Positions 34,173 through 42,222 of a DNA stretch of 64,000 nt are shown here, one piece after another (position 1 is the first letter of the stretch; the number at the start of each line of letters is the position of its first letter). Both the position numbers and the translations under genes were made by a program. The notes under the pieces were generated by a model. The model was not told the origin of the DNA and did not search any database. It saw only the letters and a list, made by a program, of their open reading frames with translations. This DNA comes from Alistipes sp. (GTDB lineage: Bacteria; Bacteroidota; Bacteroidia; Bacteroidales; Rikenellaceae), in NCBI GenBank assembly GCA_017938765.1, contig JAGBAX010000014.1, positions 1 through 64,000 of the forward strand, written 5' to 3'.

Positions 34173-36899
34173 ATGGCAAATGTTAAACGCGTCTACACCT
34201 TCGGTAACAAAGAGGCTGAGGGTAATGGCAAAATGAGAGAGTTGCTCGGTGGTAAGGGTGCCAACCTCGCCGAGATGAACCTTATCGGTATTCCAGTACC
34301 TCCAGGCTTCACTATCACAACCGAGGTTTGTGCAGAGTACTACAAGCATGGTCAGCAGGCAATTATTGATATTCTTCGTCCAGACGTAGAGGCTGCTATC
34401 GCTCAGGTAGAGGCTCTTACTGGTCGCAAGTTTGGCGATGCGAAGCTTCCACTTCTCGTATCAGTTCGTTCAGGTGCTCGTGCATCTATGCCAGGTATGA
34501 TGGATACTATCCTCAACCTCGGTATGAACGATGAGGCTGTAGAGGCTGTAGCTCAGCTCTCTGGCAACCCACGTTTCGCTTGGGACTCTTACCGTCGTTT
34601 CGTACAGATGTACGGTGACGTTGTACTGGGTATGAAGCCAGTATCAAAGGAGGATCAGGATCCATTTGAGGTTATTATTGAGGAGATGAAAGAGGCTCGC
34701 GGTGTTAATCTTGACACTGAGCTCTCTACTGACGACCTTAAGGAGCTTGTTGTTAAGTTCAAGGCTGCTGTTAAGGCTCAGACTGGCTCTGACTTCCCAG
34801 TAAATCCTTGGGATCAGCTTTGGGGTGCTATCTGCGCAGTATTCGGCTCTTGGATGAACGACCGCGCAATCCTCTACCGTAAGCTCAACAACATCCCAGC
34901 AGAGTGGGGTACTGCAGTAAACGTACAGGCAATGGTATTCGGTAACATGGGTGACAACTCAGCTACTGGTGTTGCATTCTCTCGTGATGCTGCAACTGGC
35001 GAGAACATCTTCAACGGTGAGTACCTTATCAACGCACAGGGTGAGGATGTTGTAGCAGGTATCCGCACACCACAGCAGATTACTATTGAGGGTTCAAAGC
35101 GTTGGGCTAAGGCTCAGAACATCTCTGAGGAGGAGCGCGCAACTAAGTATCCTTCACTTGAGGAGGTTATGCCAGAGGTATACAAGGAGCTTAACGAGAT
35201 TCAGCACCACCTTGAAGAGTACTTCACTGATATGCAGGATATTGAGTTTACTATTCAGGACGGTAAGCTCTGGATGCTCCAGTGCCGTAACGGTAAGCGC
35301 ACAGGTGCAGCGATGGTTAAGATCGCTATGGATATGCTCCGCGAGGGTCTTATTGACGAGAAGACCGCAGTTCTTCGTTGTGAGCCAGAGAAGCTCGATG
35401 AGCTGCTCCACCCTGTATTTGATAAGCAGGCAATCAAGAGTGCAAAGGTTGTAGTTAAGGGTCTTCCAGCATCTCCAGGTGCAGCTACTGGTCCAGTAGT
35501 ATTCTTTGCAGATGACGCTGAGAAGGTATTTGCTCAGACAGGCCAGAAGGCTATCCTTGTTCGTATTGAGACCTCTCCAGAGGATCTTAAGGGTATGCTT
35601 GATGCAGCTGGTATCCTTACCGCTCGTGGTGGTATGACATCTCACGCAGCAGTTGTTGCTCGTGGTATGGGTAAGTGCTGCGTATCAGGTGCTGGCGAGC
35701 TTGAGATTGACTACAAGGCTCGTACAATCAAGATTGGCGACCTTACTATTAAGGAGGGTGACTGGATTTCACTCAACGGTTCAACTGGTGAGGTTTACCT
35801 TGGTAAGGTAGCTACTAAGGAGGCAACTCTTGATGGCGACTTTGGTAAGCTTATGGAGCTTGCAGCTAAGTACTCTAAGCTCAAGGTTCGCGCTAATGCT
35901 GATACTCCACGCGATGCTGAGCAGGCATTTGCTTTCGGTGCTGAGGGTATCGGTCTTTGCCGTACAGAGCATATGTTCTTTGAGGGCGAGCGTATCAAGG
36001 CTATCCGCGAGATGATTCTCTCTGACGATGAGGCTGGTCGTCGCGTAGCTCTTGCAAAGCTTCTTCCAATGCAGCGTGGCGACTTTGAGGGTCTGTTCCG
36101 CGTTATGAAGGGCTATCCAGTGATTGTTCGTCTGCTTGACCCACCATTGCACGAGTTTGCTCCTAACACAGAGAAGGATCAGCGCGAGATGGCAGAGGTT
36201 ATGGGCATTACATACGAGAAGGTTGTAGCAAAGGTTGAGGCTCTTCACGAGGTAAACCCTATGCTCGGTCATCGTGGTTGCCGTCTTGGTAACACATATC
36301 CAGAGATTACCGAGATGCAGGCACGCGCAATCATTGAGGCTGCTATGAATGTAAAGGCTTCAGGTGTTGATGTGAAGGTTGAGATTATGGTTCCACTGGT
36401 AGGTAACCACAAGGAGCTCCGTGCACAGAAGGCTGTTATTGACCGTGTAGCTAACGAGGTATTCGCAGAGCGCAACGACAAGATTGACTACCTTGTAGGT
36501 ACTATGATTGAGGTTCCACGTGCAGCTGTTACTGCAAACCAGATTGCAGAGGTTGCTGAGTTCTTCTCATTCGGTACTAACGACCTTACACAGATGACTC
36601 TCGGTTTCTCTCGTGACGATATCGCTAAGTTCTTGCCTATCTACCTTGAGAAGAACCTCATCAAGGCTGACCCATTCAAGGTTCTTGACCGCAACGGTGT
36701 TGGTCAGCTTGTTCGTGAGGCTGTTATGAAGGGCCGCTCTACTCGCCTTGAGCTCAAGTGCGGTATCTGCGGTGAGCACGGTGGTGAGCCATCATCTGTT
36801 GAGTTCTGCCACTTCGCAGGTCTTGACTATGTAAGCTGCTCTCCATTCCGCGTGCCTATCGCTCGCCTTGCAGCAGCTCACGCTGCTCTTAAGGAGTAA
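34173..36899 (+). CDS. ppdK: Pyruvate, phosphate dikinase
   Basis: A 908-residue enzyme interconverting pyruvate + ATP + phosphate and PEP + AMP + PPi. Domains in order: N-terminal nucleotide-binding domain (GGKGANLAEMNLIGIPVPPGF, then VSVRSGARASMPGMMDTILNLG), the swivelling domain with phospho-His491 in GGMTSHAAVVARGMG, and the C-terminal PEP barrel (EGIGLCRTEHMFF, then GICGEHGGEPSS with the catalytic Cys). Codons are strongly biased to GGT, GTT, CGT and GCT compared with flanking genes, which suggests high expression. PPDK is typical of anaerobic Bacteroidota central metabolism. Monocistronic. Confidence 0.97.
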   Translation: MANVKRVYTFGNKEAEGNGKMRELLGGKGANLAEMNLIGIPVPPGFTITTEVCAEYYKHGQQAIIDILRPDVEAAIAQVEALTGRKFGDAKLPLLVSVRSGARASMPGMMDTILNLGMNDEAVEAVAQLSGNPRFAWDSYRRFVQMYGDVVLGMKPVSKEDQDPFEVIIEEMKEARGVNLDTELSTDDLKELVVKFKAAVKAQTGSDFPVNPWDQLWGAICAVFGSWMNDRAILYRKLNNIPAEWGTAVNVQAMVFGNMGDNSATGVAFSRDAATGENIFNGEYLINAQGEDVVAGIRTPQQITIEGSKRWAKAQNISEEERATKYPSLEEVMPEVYKELNEIQHHLEEYFTDMQDIEFTIQDGKLWMLQCRNGKRTGAAMVKIAMDMLREGLIDEKTAVLRCEPEKLDELLHPVFDKQAIKSAKVVVKGLPASPGAATGPVVFFADDAEKVFAQTGQKAILVRIETSPEDLKGMLDAAGILTARGGMTSHAAVVARGMGKCCVSGAGELEIDYKARTIKIGDLTIKEGDWISLNGSTGEVYLGKVATKEATLDGDFGKLMELAAKYSKLKVRANADTPRDAEQAFAFGAEGIGLCRTEHMFFEGERIKAIREMILSDDEAGRRVALAKLLPMQRGDFEGLFRVMKGYPVIVRLLDPPLHEFAPNTEKDQREMAEVMGITYEKVVAKVEALHEVNPMLGHRGCRLGNTYPEITEMQARAIIEAAMNVKASGVDVKVEIMVPLVGNHKELRAQKAVIDRVANEVFAERNDKIDYLVGTMIEVPRAAVTANQIAEVAEFFSFGTNDLTQMTLGFSRDDIAKFLPIYLEKNLIKADPFKVLDRNGVGQLVREAVMKGRSTRLELKCGICGEHGGEPSSVEFCHFAGLDYVSCSPFRVPIARLAAAHAALKE

Positions 36900-36921
36900 G
36901 GAATATACCTTATATATTATT

Positions 36922-36956
36922 AGAGGGATGCTCAAAGAAGTGTCCCTCTTTTTTTG
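36922..36956 (+). terminator. Terminator of ppdK
   Basis: AGAGGGA (36922-36928) pairs with TCCCTCT (36943-36949) and is followed by T's. Confidence 0.8.
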
Positions 36957-37022
36957 TGTATATAGTGGCATAATCATTGTGTTTAAACAATCTGTTTTTT
37001 CATTGAAAATTGCTTAACAAAT

Positions 37023-37053
37023 TTTGCAATACAAAAAACTTTTCTTATCTTTG
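37023..37053 (+). promoter_or_regulatory. Promoter for the paired small barrel proteins
   Basis: TTTG (37023-37026), 19-bp spacer, TATCTTTG (37046-37053): a complete consensus promoter, leaving a 5' leader of about 65 nt before 37124. Confidence 0.75.
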
Positions 37054-37123
37054 AAAAACAAACAGAGATAAAAACAATATATCTGTGAAATTTTTATTGT
37101 ACAACTATTAATAACGATTGACT

Positions 37124-37612
37124 ATGAAGAAGATAATCCTTGCACTTGCATTTGTATTGTGTGCTGCAAGCGTTTCTGCTGAGGGTTGGGGTGTTGGAGG
37201 TCGTTTAGGCTCTGGATTTCAGGCACAAGCAGAGTATACATTTAACAACGACAACTATATTGATGCCCGCTTTGGTATGTCGTGGTGCAATAAGGGAGCT
37301 AATATTATGGCTGACTTGACTGCCCTATACCAGTGGAACATTACAAAGATGGACTGGACACCTCGCGCTGGCGAGTGGTTCTTTGATGCAGGCCTTGGTG
37401 CAAGTGTCGGTGGCAGAGAGCACTACGCATATATAGGCGTTGCTGGAGGCGCTAAATTAGGCATTAGGTTCAACGGCGCCCCTGTTAAATTGGCTATTGA
37501 CTGGACTCCAGTTATCGGCCCAGGTATAGTTTACGGTGGCGGAAATAGCCACGCGACATTCAACGAGTACGGATTGGTAAACTTTGGTATTAGTTGCGTA
37601 TACTGCTTCTAA
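37124..37612 (+). CDS. Secreted small beta-barrel-like protein, paralogue 1
   Basis: A 162-residue protein with signal peptide MKKIILALAFVLCAASVSAEG. The ATG at 37124 is chosen over an in-frame TTG two codons earlier. The mature part alternates short amphipathic strands with Gly/aromatic turns (LGSGFQAQAEYTF, GAKLGIRFNG, VKLAIDWTPVIGPG) as in small outer-membrane barrels, and ends NFGISCVYCF. It is paralogous along its length to the next gene. Function unknown; the location in the outer membrane is an inference from the pattern. Confidence 0.72.
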   Translation: MKKIILALAFVLCAASVSAEGWGVGGRLGSGFQAQAEYTFNNDNYIDARFGMSWCNKGANIMADLTALYQWNITKMDWTPRAGEWFFDAGLGASVGGREHYAYIGVAGGAKLGIRFNGAPVKLAIDWTPVIGPGIVYGGGNSHATFNEYGLVNFGISCVYCF

Positions 37613-37641
37613 ACTTGTCAAACATTAAATACTTTATTATT

Positions 37642-38112
37642 ATGAAGAGACTTTTTCTTGCATTAGCATTCCTGTTTTTTGCTGTAAGCGCATCAGCACA
37701 GGGTTGGGGCCTTGGTGCTCGTATTAACGCAGGTGTTCAGCTTCAGGGCGAGTACCACTTTGCATCTGAGAACTATCTTGACGCTCGTCTGGGTATTGCA
37801 TTTCCAGATGGTCTTAATCTTGACCTTACTGTGCTCTATCAGTGGAACATTGGCAACTGGGACTGGACTCCAAAGGCTGGTACATGGTTCTTTGATGCTG
37901 GTGTTGGTCCTCAGGCTGCACTGTTCCTCAAGGACAACGGTGGCGTATATGTAGGTGCTGCTGGTGATGCTAAGTTTGGTATCAAATTCAACAAGGTACC
38001 TATCAAGCTTGCTATTGATTACACTCCTGGTGTAGGTCTTATGTGCACAAATGGTGGTGGCTTCAGAGGTAGCTGGTTTAACTTCGGTCTTAGCTGCGTA
38101 TATTGCTTCTAA
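37642..38112 (+). CDS. Secreted small beta-barrel-like protein, paralogue 2
   Basis: A 156-residue paralogue of the preceding protein, with signal peptide MKRLFLALAFLFFAVSASAQG. It shares LYQWNI, DWTPKAGTWFFDAG, KFGIKFN, PIKLAIDYTPG and the C-terminal SCVYCF. The start at 37642 is the one that gives the signal peptide; the open frame reaches back into the first gene. Codons are more biased to GGT/CTT than in the first copy, hinting at stronger expression. Followed by a strong terminator. Function unknown. Confidence 0.72.
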   Translation: MKRLFLALAFLFFAVSASAQGWGLGARINAGVQLQGEYHFASENYLDARLGIAFPDGLNLDLTVLYQWNIGNWDWTPKAGTWFFDAGVGPQAALFLKDNGGVYVGAAGDAKFGIKFNKVPIKLAIDYTPGVGLMCTNGGGFRGSWFNFGLSCVYCF

Positions 38113-38130
38113 GGGCTGTTAAAAGCAATT

Positions 38131-38166
38131 AAAAGTGCGTTTTTGTTGAAAAAACGCACTTTTTTT
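38131..38166 (+). terminator. Terminator of the paired barrel genes
   Basis: AAAAGTGCGTTTTT (38131-38144), loop GTTG, complementary strand 38149-38162, ending in a long T run. Confidence 0.85.
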
Positions 38167-38175
38167 CTTAAAAAA

Positions 38176-38207
38176 TTTGGTTATTACAAAAAAAGCCTCT
38201 ATATTTG
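38176..38207 (+). promoter_or_regulatory. Promoter of tRNA-Arg
   Basis: TTTG (38176-38179), 20-bp spacer, TATATTTG (38200-38207), then CACTCGCAA. It ends 18 bp before the tRNA. The downstream part is the same as in rRNA P3 and the tRNA-Met promoter. Confidence 0.82.
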
Positions 38208-38225
38208 CACTCGCAATCAGCAAAT

Positions 38226-38299
38226 GGCTCCGTAGCTCAACTGAATAGAGTACTTGACTACGGATCAAGCGGTTCCAGGTTTGAATCCTGGCGGAGTCA
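38226..38299 (+). tRNA. tRNA-Arg (anticodon ACG)
   Basis: A 74-nt cloverleaf: acceptor GGCTCCG pairs with CGGAGTC (one G-U), D arm GCTC/GAGT, anticodon stem CTTGA/TCAAG with loop CTACGGA (anticodon ACG, reading CGN Arg codons via A34 to I34), and T arm CCAGG/CCTGG with TTTGAAT. The discriminator base is A and no CCA is encoded. Confidence 0.93.
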
Positions 38300-38302
38300 C
38301 TG

Positions 38303-38330
38303 AAAAGGTCACCATCTGGTGACCTTTTTC
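38303..38330 (+). terminator. Terminator of tRNA-Arg
   Basis: AAAAGGTCACC (38303-38313) pairs with GGTGACCTTTT (38318-38328), loop ATCT. Confidence 0.85.
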
Positions 38331-38360
38331 GTTTTTCTATAACTCCCTGCACAATATTAA

Positions 38361-38392
38361 TTTGGAAATTTAACTTTTTCACATTAACTTTA
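38361..38392 (+). promoter_or_regulatory. Promoter of the RidA/DUF1553/DUF1501 operon
   Basis: TTTG (38361-38364), 20-bp spacer, TAACTTTA (38385-38392, last base off consensus), 29 bp before the ATG at 38422. Confidence 0.55.
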
Positions 38393-38421
38393 TCTATTAA
38401 TAAAGCAATGCTGCACGAACT

Positions 38422-39537
38422 ATGGGATTTAAGATACTCTCCGCGATAATAGATATTAACGACCAACTCTCTGAGGCTGTCAGAGAGGGGCTACAGCGCG
38501 TGGCAGCTGAAAGAGTATGCGGCATTGTGGTCTACGGCACAAGTGAAGTGTTGGAGTATCACGCTCTACTGACGACAATAAAATATGCAGTTTACGACTC
38601 TCTATCTAAAACTGTTCCCGTAACGCTTGTTCCGCAGTATCTACTTCCAAATGGGGCTCTTAAAATGGATATCTACACCCTTGAGGGAAGCGATAAAATC
38701 ACAACGGGTACAATCAGTGGCGTGTGCTATGGTTTACTTGAGAACAAGTACGAGTCACTACTCTTTATTGAAGGTATTGCTGCGACCAATTTTGCAGATA
38801 GCGTAGAGAGTCAGAGCCGAGAGGTCTTTGGACAGTTAGATAGTCTTCTTGCTGCCCACAACTTTAGAGTAGATGACATTGTCCGCCAGTGGAACTATAT
38901 CGGAAATATTGTCGGTAGCAGAGCTGGTAAGCAGAACTATCAGGAGTTTAACGATGCTCGTACGGCGTACTACAGTAGTGGACATTGGCAGAATGGTTAC
39001 CCTGCTGCTACAGGCATTGGTGCAAGTGGAGAGGGAATTATTGTCAGCGCTATAGCCTTTAAGCGCGCAGATAATAGTGGTGTATACCCTATTGACAACC
39101 CTTTGCAAGTGGCTGCGCACACATACTCAAAAGATGTGCTGATAGATAGCCGAGCAGATGCAGTAAAGAGTACGCCAAAGTTTGAGAGAGCAAAAGTAAT
39201 TACTACAAGTCGTGGTGCATGCTGCTTTGTATCAGGCACGGCTGCTATTCGTGGTGAGCAGAGCGTGGAGGACACTTCGGCAGCAGAGCAGACAAGGCTA
39301 ACTATTGAAAACATTGCCAATCTGGTATCAAAGGAGAACCTTGAGAAGTTTAATTGCCCGCCATACGAGTTAGAGTATCAACAGCTACAAGTATTTATAA
39401 AGCGGGCTGAGGATTTTGACGATGTGCGCGCAGTGGTTGAGCGCAACTATGTCAGCGTACCGACAGTCTATACCATTGCCGATGTATGCCGCAGTGAACT
39501 ACTTGTTGAGATAGAGGGAATTTTAACATCACAATAA
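38422..39537 (+). CDS. RidA/YjgF-superfamily protein, chorismatase-like
   Basis: A 371-residue soluble protein with two RidA-like halves. The N-terminal half includes LPNGALKMDIYTLEG; the C-terminal half (from ~140) has VDDIVRQWNYIGNIVG, YPAATGIGASGEGIIVSAIAFK, and CCFVSGTAAIRGEQS followed by QTRLTIENIANLV, which matches the FkbO/Hyg5-type chorismatase and related RidA proteins. Chorismatases hydrolyse chorismate to (hydroxy)benzoates; whether the active residues are kept cannot be decided here. It precedes DUF1549/DUF1553 by one base, so it belongs to the same transcript. Superfamily is likely, reaction uncertain. Confidence 0.65.
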   Translation: MGFKILSAIIDINDQLSEAVREGLQRVAAERVCGIVVYGTSEVLEYHALLTTIKYAVYDSLSKTVPVTLVPQYLLPNGALKMDIYTLEGSDKITTGTISGVCYGLLENKYESLLFIEGIAATNFADSVESQSREVFGQLDSLLAAHNFRVDDIVRQWNYIGNIVGSRAGKQNYQEFNDARTAYYSSGHWQNGYPAATGIGASGEGIIVSAIAFKRADNSGVYPIDNPLQVAAHTYSKDVLIDSRADAVKSTPKFERAKVITTSRGACCFVSGTAAIRGEQSVEDTSAAEQTRLTIENIANLVSKENLEKFNCPPYELEYQQLQVFIKRAEDFDDVRAVVERNYVSVPTVYTIADVCRSELLVEIEGILTSQ

Positions 39538-39538
39538 T

Positions 39539-40942
39539 ATGAGAAGAACTATTCTGGCACTCATTCTCTGCCTGCTATTTCCGTTTATGCAGGCCACAGC
39601 ATCTGTAAGATGCAGTGATGAGGTATTTTTGCGCAGAGCATACCTTACTGTCACTGGTGCGCTACCTACGCCCAAAGAGGTTGTAGACTTTCTTGACAGC
39701 CCTGCAGAGAATAAGCGCGAAGCTCTTATTGACAAACTTATACAGAGCGAGCTTGGGCTTAAGTATATGCAGATGCGCTGGGGAGATATTCTGCGCATAA
39801 AGTCGGAGTTTCCGAGCAACCTCTGGCCAAATGGTGTGCAGGCATACAACCGCTGGATATATGAGCAGCTGATGAACAACGTTCCATACGACAAGATGGT
39901 TAGAGACCTGCTCATCTCTGCCGGTAGCAACTTCCGCGCCCCTGCAGCAAACTTCTATCGCGGATTTCAGAAGCGTACATCTAAAAACATATACGACAAT
40001 ATTAACCTGCTCTTTCTTGGCAACCGCGAGGTGACAGACAACGGAAATATCTGCTTCCAACAGATAAAGTACAAGTCCACAAAGGAGTGGAAGGAGGAGA
40101 TTGTATACCTTGACATACACAAGAGGGTGCCAAATCAACTGATAGAGCTTGATGACTGCACTACAATAAAGTTGCAACCCGACACCGACTGGCGTGAGCC
40201 TTATGTCTCTTGGCTTACCTCTCCAAACAACCGTCGCTTTGCCGAGGTTATGGCAAACCGTATGTGGTACTGGGTCTTTGGCAAGGGCATTGTTCACGAG
40301 CCAGACGATTGGCGATATGACAACCCACCATCTGACCCTCAGCTACTTAAAGAGCTGACAGACTACTTTATTGCACAGAAGTTTGACCTGCGCGCGCTGA
40401 TGAAGAAGATTCTTCTCTCAGAGCAGTTTAACTCCGCAGATAACTACACCCCACAGCGTCTGCCTGCCGAGGTTATTGTTGATGCCATTGCCTCTGTGAC
40501 TGGCATCTGGAGCACATACACCAGCCGCGTACCAGAGCCATTTACCGTCTATCCTCCAAAAACAAGGTCTACTCACCTTGGCGATGCGACAGTATCATCA
40601 TCCGAACTGGAGTTATTTGGCAAGGTATCACGCGATGTATCACTTGAGAGTCAGCGCAACAACAACATAACATCGCGACAGCTACTATACCTGATGAACT
40701 CATCTGCTCTTGAGTCTCGCATAAGAAAGAGTCAAGTGCTACAGCGAATATACCTCCAAAGTGCAGATATTGAGCAACTTGCACAGAGAATTACACTTCT
40801 TGTTCTATCGCGCAGAGCGACAAAGGATGAAGTGGCACTCTACAGTCAGTATATGGCACAGAATAATCTTCCACTGATGGAGGCAGCAATAGATATTATG
40901 TGGATGCAGATAAACAGCAACGAGTTCCTTTATAACCATTAA
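39539..40942 (+). CDS. DUF1549/DUF1553 protein (planctomycete-type)
   Basis: A 467-residue secreted protein (signal peptide MRRTILALILCLLFPFMQATAS). Residues ~25-190 match DUF1549: FLRRAYLTVTGALPTPKEVVDFL, then WPNGVQAYNRWIYEQLMNNVPYDKMVRDLL. Residues ~215-460 match DUF1553: NRRFAEVMANRMWYWVFGKGIVHEPDDWR and QLLYLMNSSALESRIRK. In Planctomycetes these domains usually follow a c-type cytochrome domain (CxxCH); none is present here. Function unknown. Next to a DUF1501 gene, its standard partner. Confidence 0.85.
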   Translation: MRRTILALILCLLFPFMQATASVRCSDEVFLRRAYLTVTGALPTPKEVVDFLDSPAENKREALIDKLIQSELGLKYMQMRWGDILRIKSEFPSNLWPNGVQAYNRWIYEQLMNNVPYDKMVRDLLISAGSNFRAPAANFYRGFQKRTSKNIYDNINLLFLGNREVTDNGNICFQQIKYKSTKEWKEEIVYLDIHKRVPNQLIELDDCTTIKLQPDTDWREPYVSWLTSPNNRRFAEVMANRMWYWVFGKGIVHEPDDWRYDNPPSDPQLLKELTDYFIAQKFDLRALMKKILLSEQFNSADNYTPQRLPAEVIVDAIASVTGIWSTYTSRVPEPFTVYPPKTRSTHLGDATVSSSELELFGKVSRDVSLESQRNNNITSRQLLYLMNSSALESRIRKSQVLQRIYLQSADIEQLAQRITLLVLSRRATKDEVALYSQYMAQNNLPLMEAAIDIMWMQINSNEFLYNH

Positions 40943-40953
40943 TTGGCAATGTT

Positions 40954-42222
40954 ATGAGAAAGATATATCTACTTATACTACTGCTTGCCGTAACACTCAG
41001 TGCGGAGGCTCAACGAGCAAAGTCTGTGATACTTGTCTACCTTGACGGTGGCCCTGCGCAGACCGACACCTTCGACCCTAAGCCAGAGATGGGGCGAAAT
41101 TATCACGGCAACTTTAAGGGCGTATGCAAGACTAATGTAGAGGGCATTGAGATTGGCGAGAAGCTCCCACTGCTGGCTACTATGGCAGACAAGTACACCC
41201 TTATCCGCAGCCTTACACACGGCAGTAATGCCCACGAAACGGGTCACTACGCAATGATTACGGGTGATACGTCGGGCGGAGCTGTTGTCTACCCATCATT
41301 TGGAGCGGTGATATCTTACATAAAAAGGGATACATACAAGGGTATTTTACCGTGCTATATATCCGTCACAAGCGCAAATAGCCGCTTTAACGAGGGTGGA
41401 TTTTTAGGCAACCAGTACAAATCTTTTGATACGGGCGGAAAACCAGAGTCTTCAGAGTATGAGGTTGAGGGTATTGTAAACAAGCACATTGATCGCCAGA
41501 GAATGGATAGCCGAATGGCTCTACTCAATAACTTTGAGGGCAAAGGTATGGATAAGCAGACTATAGACTCTCTGCGTGGCGTAAATATGGAGTTCATATG
41601 GGGAGAAAGTCGCGAGGTGTTCAACCTCAAAAACGAGCCAGACTCAGTAAGGCAGAGATATGGCAAATCTCGCCTTGGTCAGTCCTGCCTTGTTGCCAGA
41701 CGACTTGTTGAGGCGGGTGTGCCATTTGTAAATGTCCGCACAACGGGTTGGGATACCCACAAGAAGCACTTCTCAAAGATGAACACCATGCTTGCAGTCC
41801 TTGATAGAGCACTCTCGGCACTTATTGCCGACCTTGACAGCCGAGGGTTACTTGACAGCACCATTATTCTATGTGGTGGCGAGTTCGGTCGCTCGCCAAA
41901 GGTGCTGTGGGAGGCCCCTTGGAATGGAGGTCGCGCACACTTTGGTGCAGCCTTTAGCTATCTTGTTGCAGGTGGTGGTTTCCAGGGTGGCAAGGTGCTT
42001 GGAGCCACAGATAAGACCGGAGAGAAGGTTGCCCAGCGACCTGTAAGCCCTTGTGATTTGATAGGCACTGTATACCTACTTATGGGTATTGACCCTTACG
42101 GAACACTTCCGCACGTATCCGAGGGCGAGCTGCCGATACTTCCGTCGTTGCTTGATAGTAAGAAGAGTCACGGACTGCTTTACGAGATTATTGACATAAA
42201 AAAGCCTGACCATGAAAAGTAG
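40954..42222 (+). CDS. DUF1501 protein (alkaline-phosphatase-like fold)
   Basis: A 422-residue secreted protein (signal peptide MRKIYLLILLLAVTLSAEAQ, Sec type; planctomycete homologues often have Tat signals). DUF1501 landmarks: VILVYLDGGPAQTDTFDPKPE, SLTHGSNAHETGHYAMITGD, LVARRLVEAGVPFVNVRTTGWDTH, IILCGGEFGRSPK and GGRAHFGAAFSYLVAGGG. The fold resembles sulfatases and alkaline phosphatases, and Asp/His pairs at these places would bind metals. Substrate unknown. It overlaps the next gene by 11 bp. Confidence 0.88.
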   Translation: MRKIYLLILLLAVTLSAEAQRAKSVILVYLDGGPAQTDTFDPKPEMGRNYHGNFKGVCKTNVEGIEIGEKLPLLATMADKYTLIRSLTHGSNAHETGHYAMITGDTSGGAVVYPSFGAVISYIKRDTYKGILPCYISVTSANSRFNEGGFLGNQYKSFDTGGKPESSEYEVEGIVNKHIDRQRMDSRMALLNNFEGKGMDKQTIDSLRGVNMEFIWGESREVFNLKNEPDSVRQRYGKSRLGQSCLVARRLVEAGVPFVNVRTTGWDTHKKHFSKMNTMLAVLDRALSALIADLDSRGLLDSTIILCGGEFGRSPKVLWEAPWNGGRAHFGAAFSYLVAGGGFQGGKVLGATDKTGEKVAQRPVSPCDLIGTVYLLMGIDPYGTLPHVSEGELPILPSLLDSKKSHGLLYEIIDIKKPDHEK

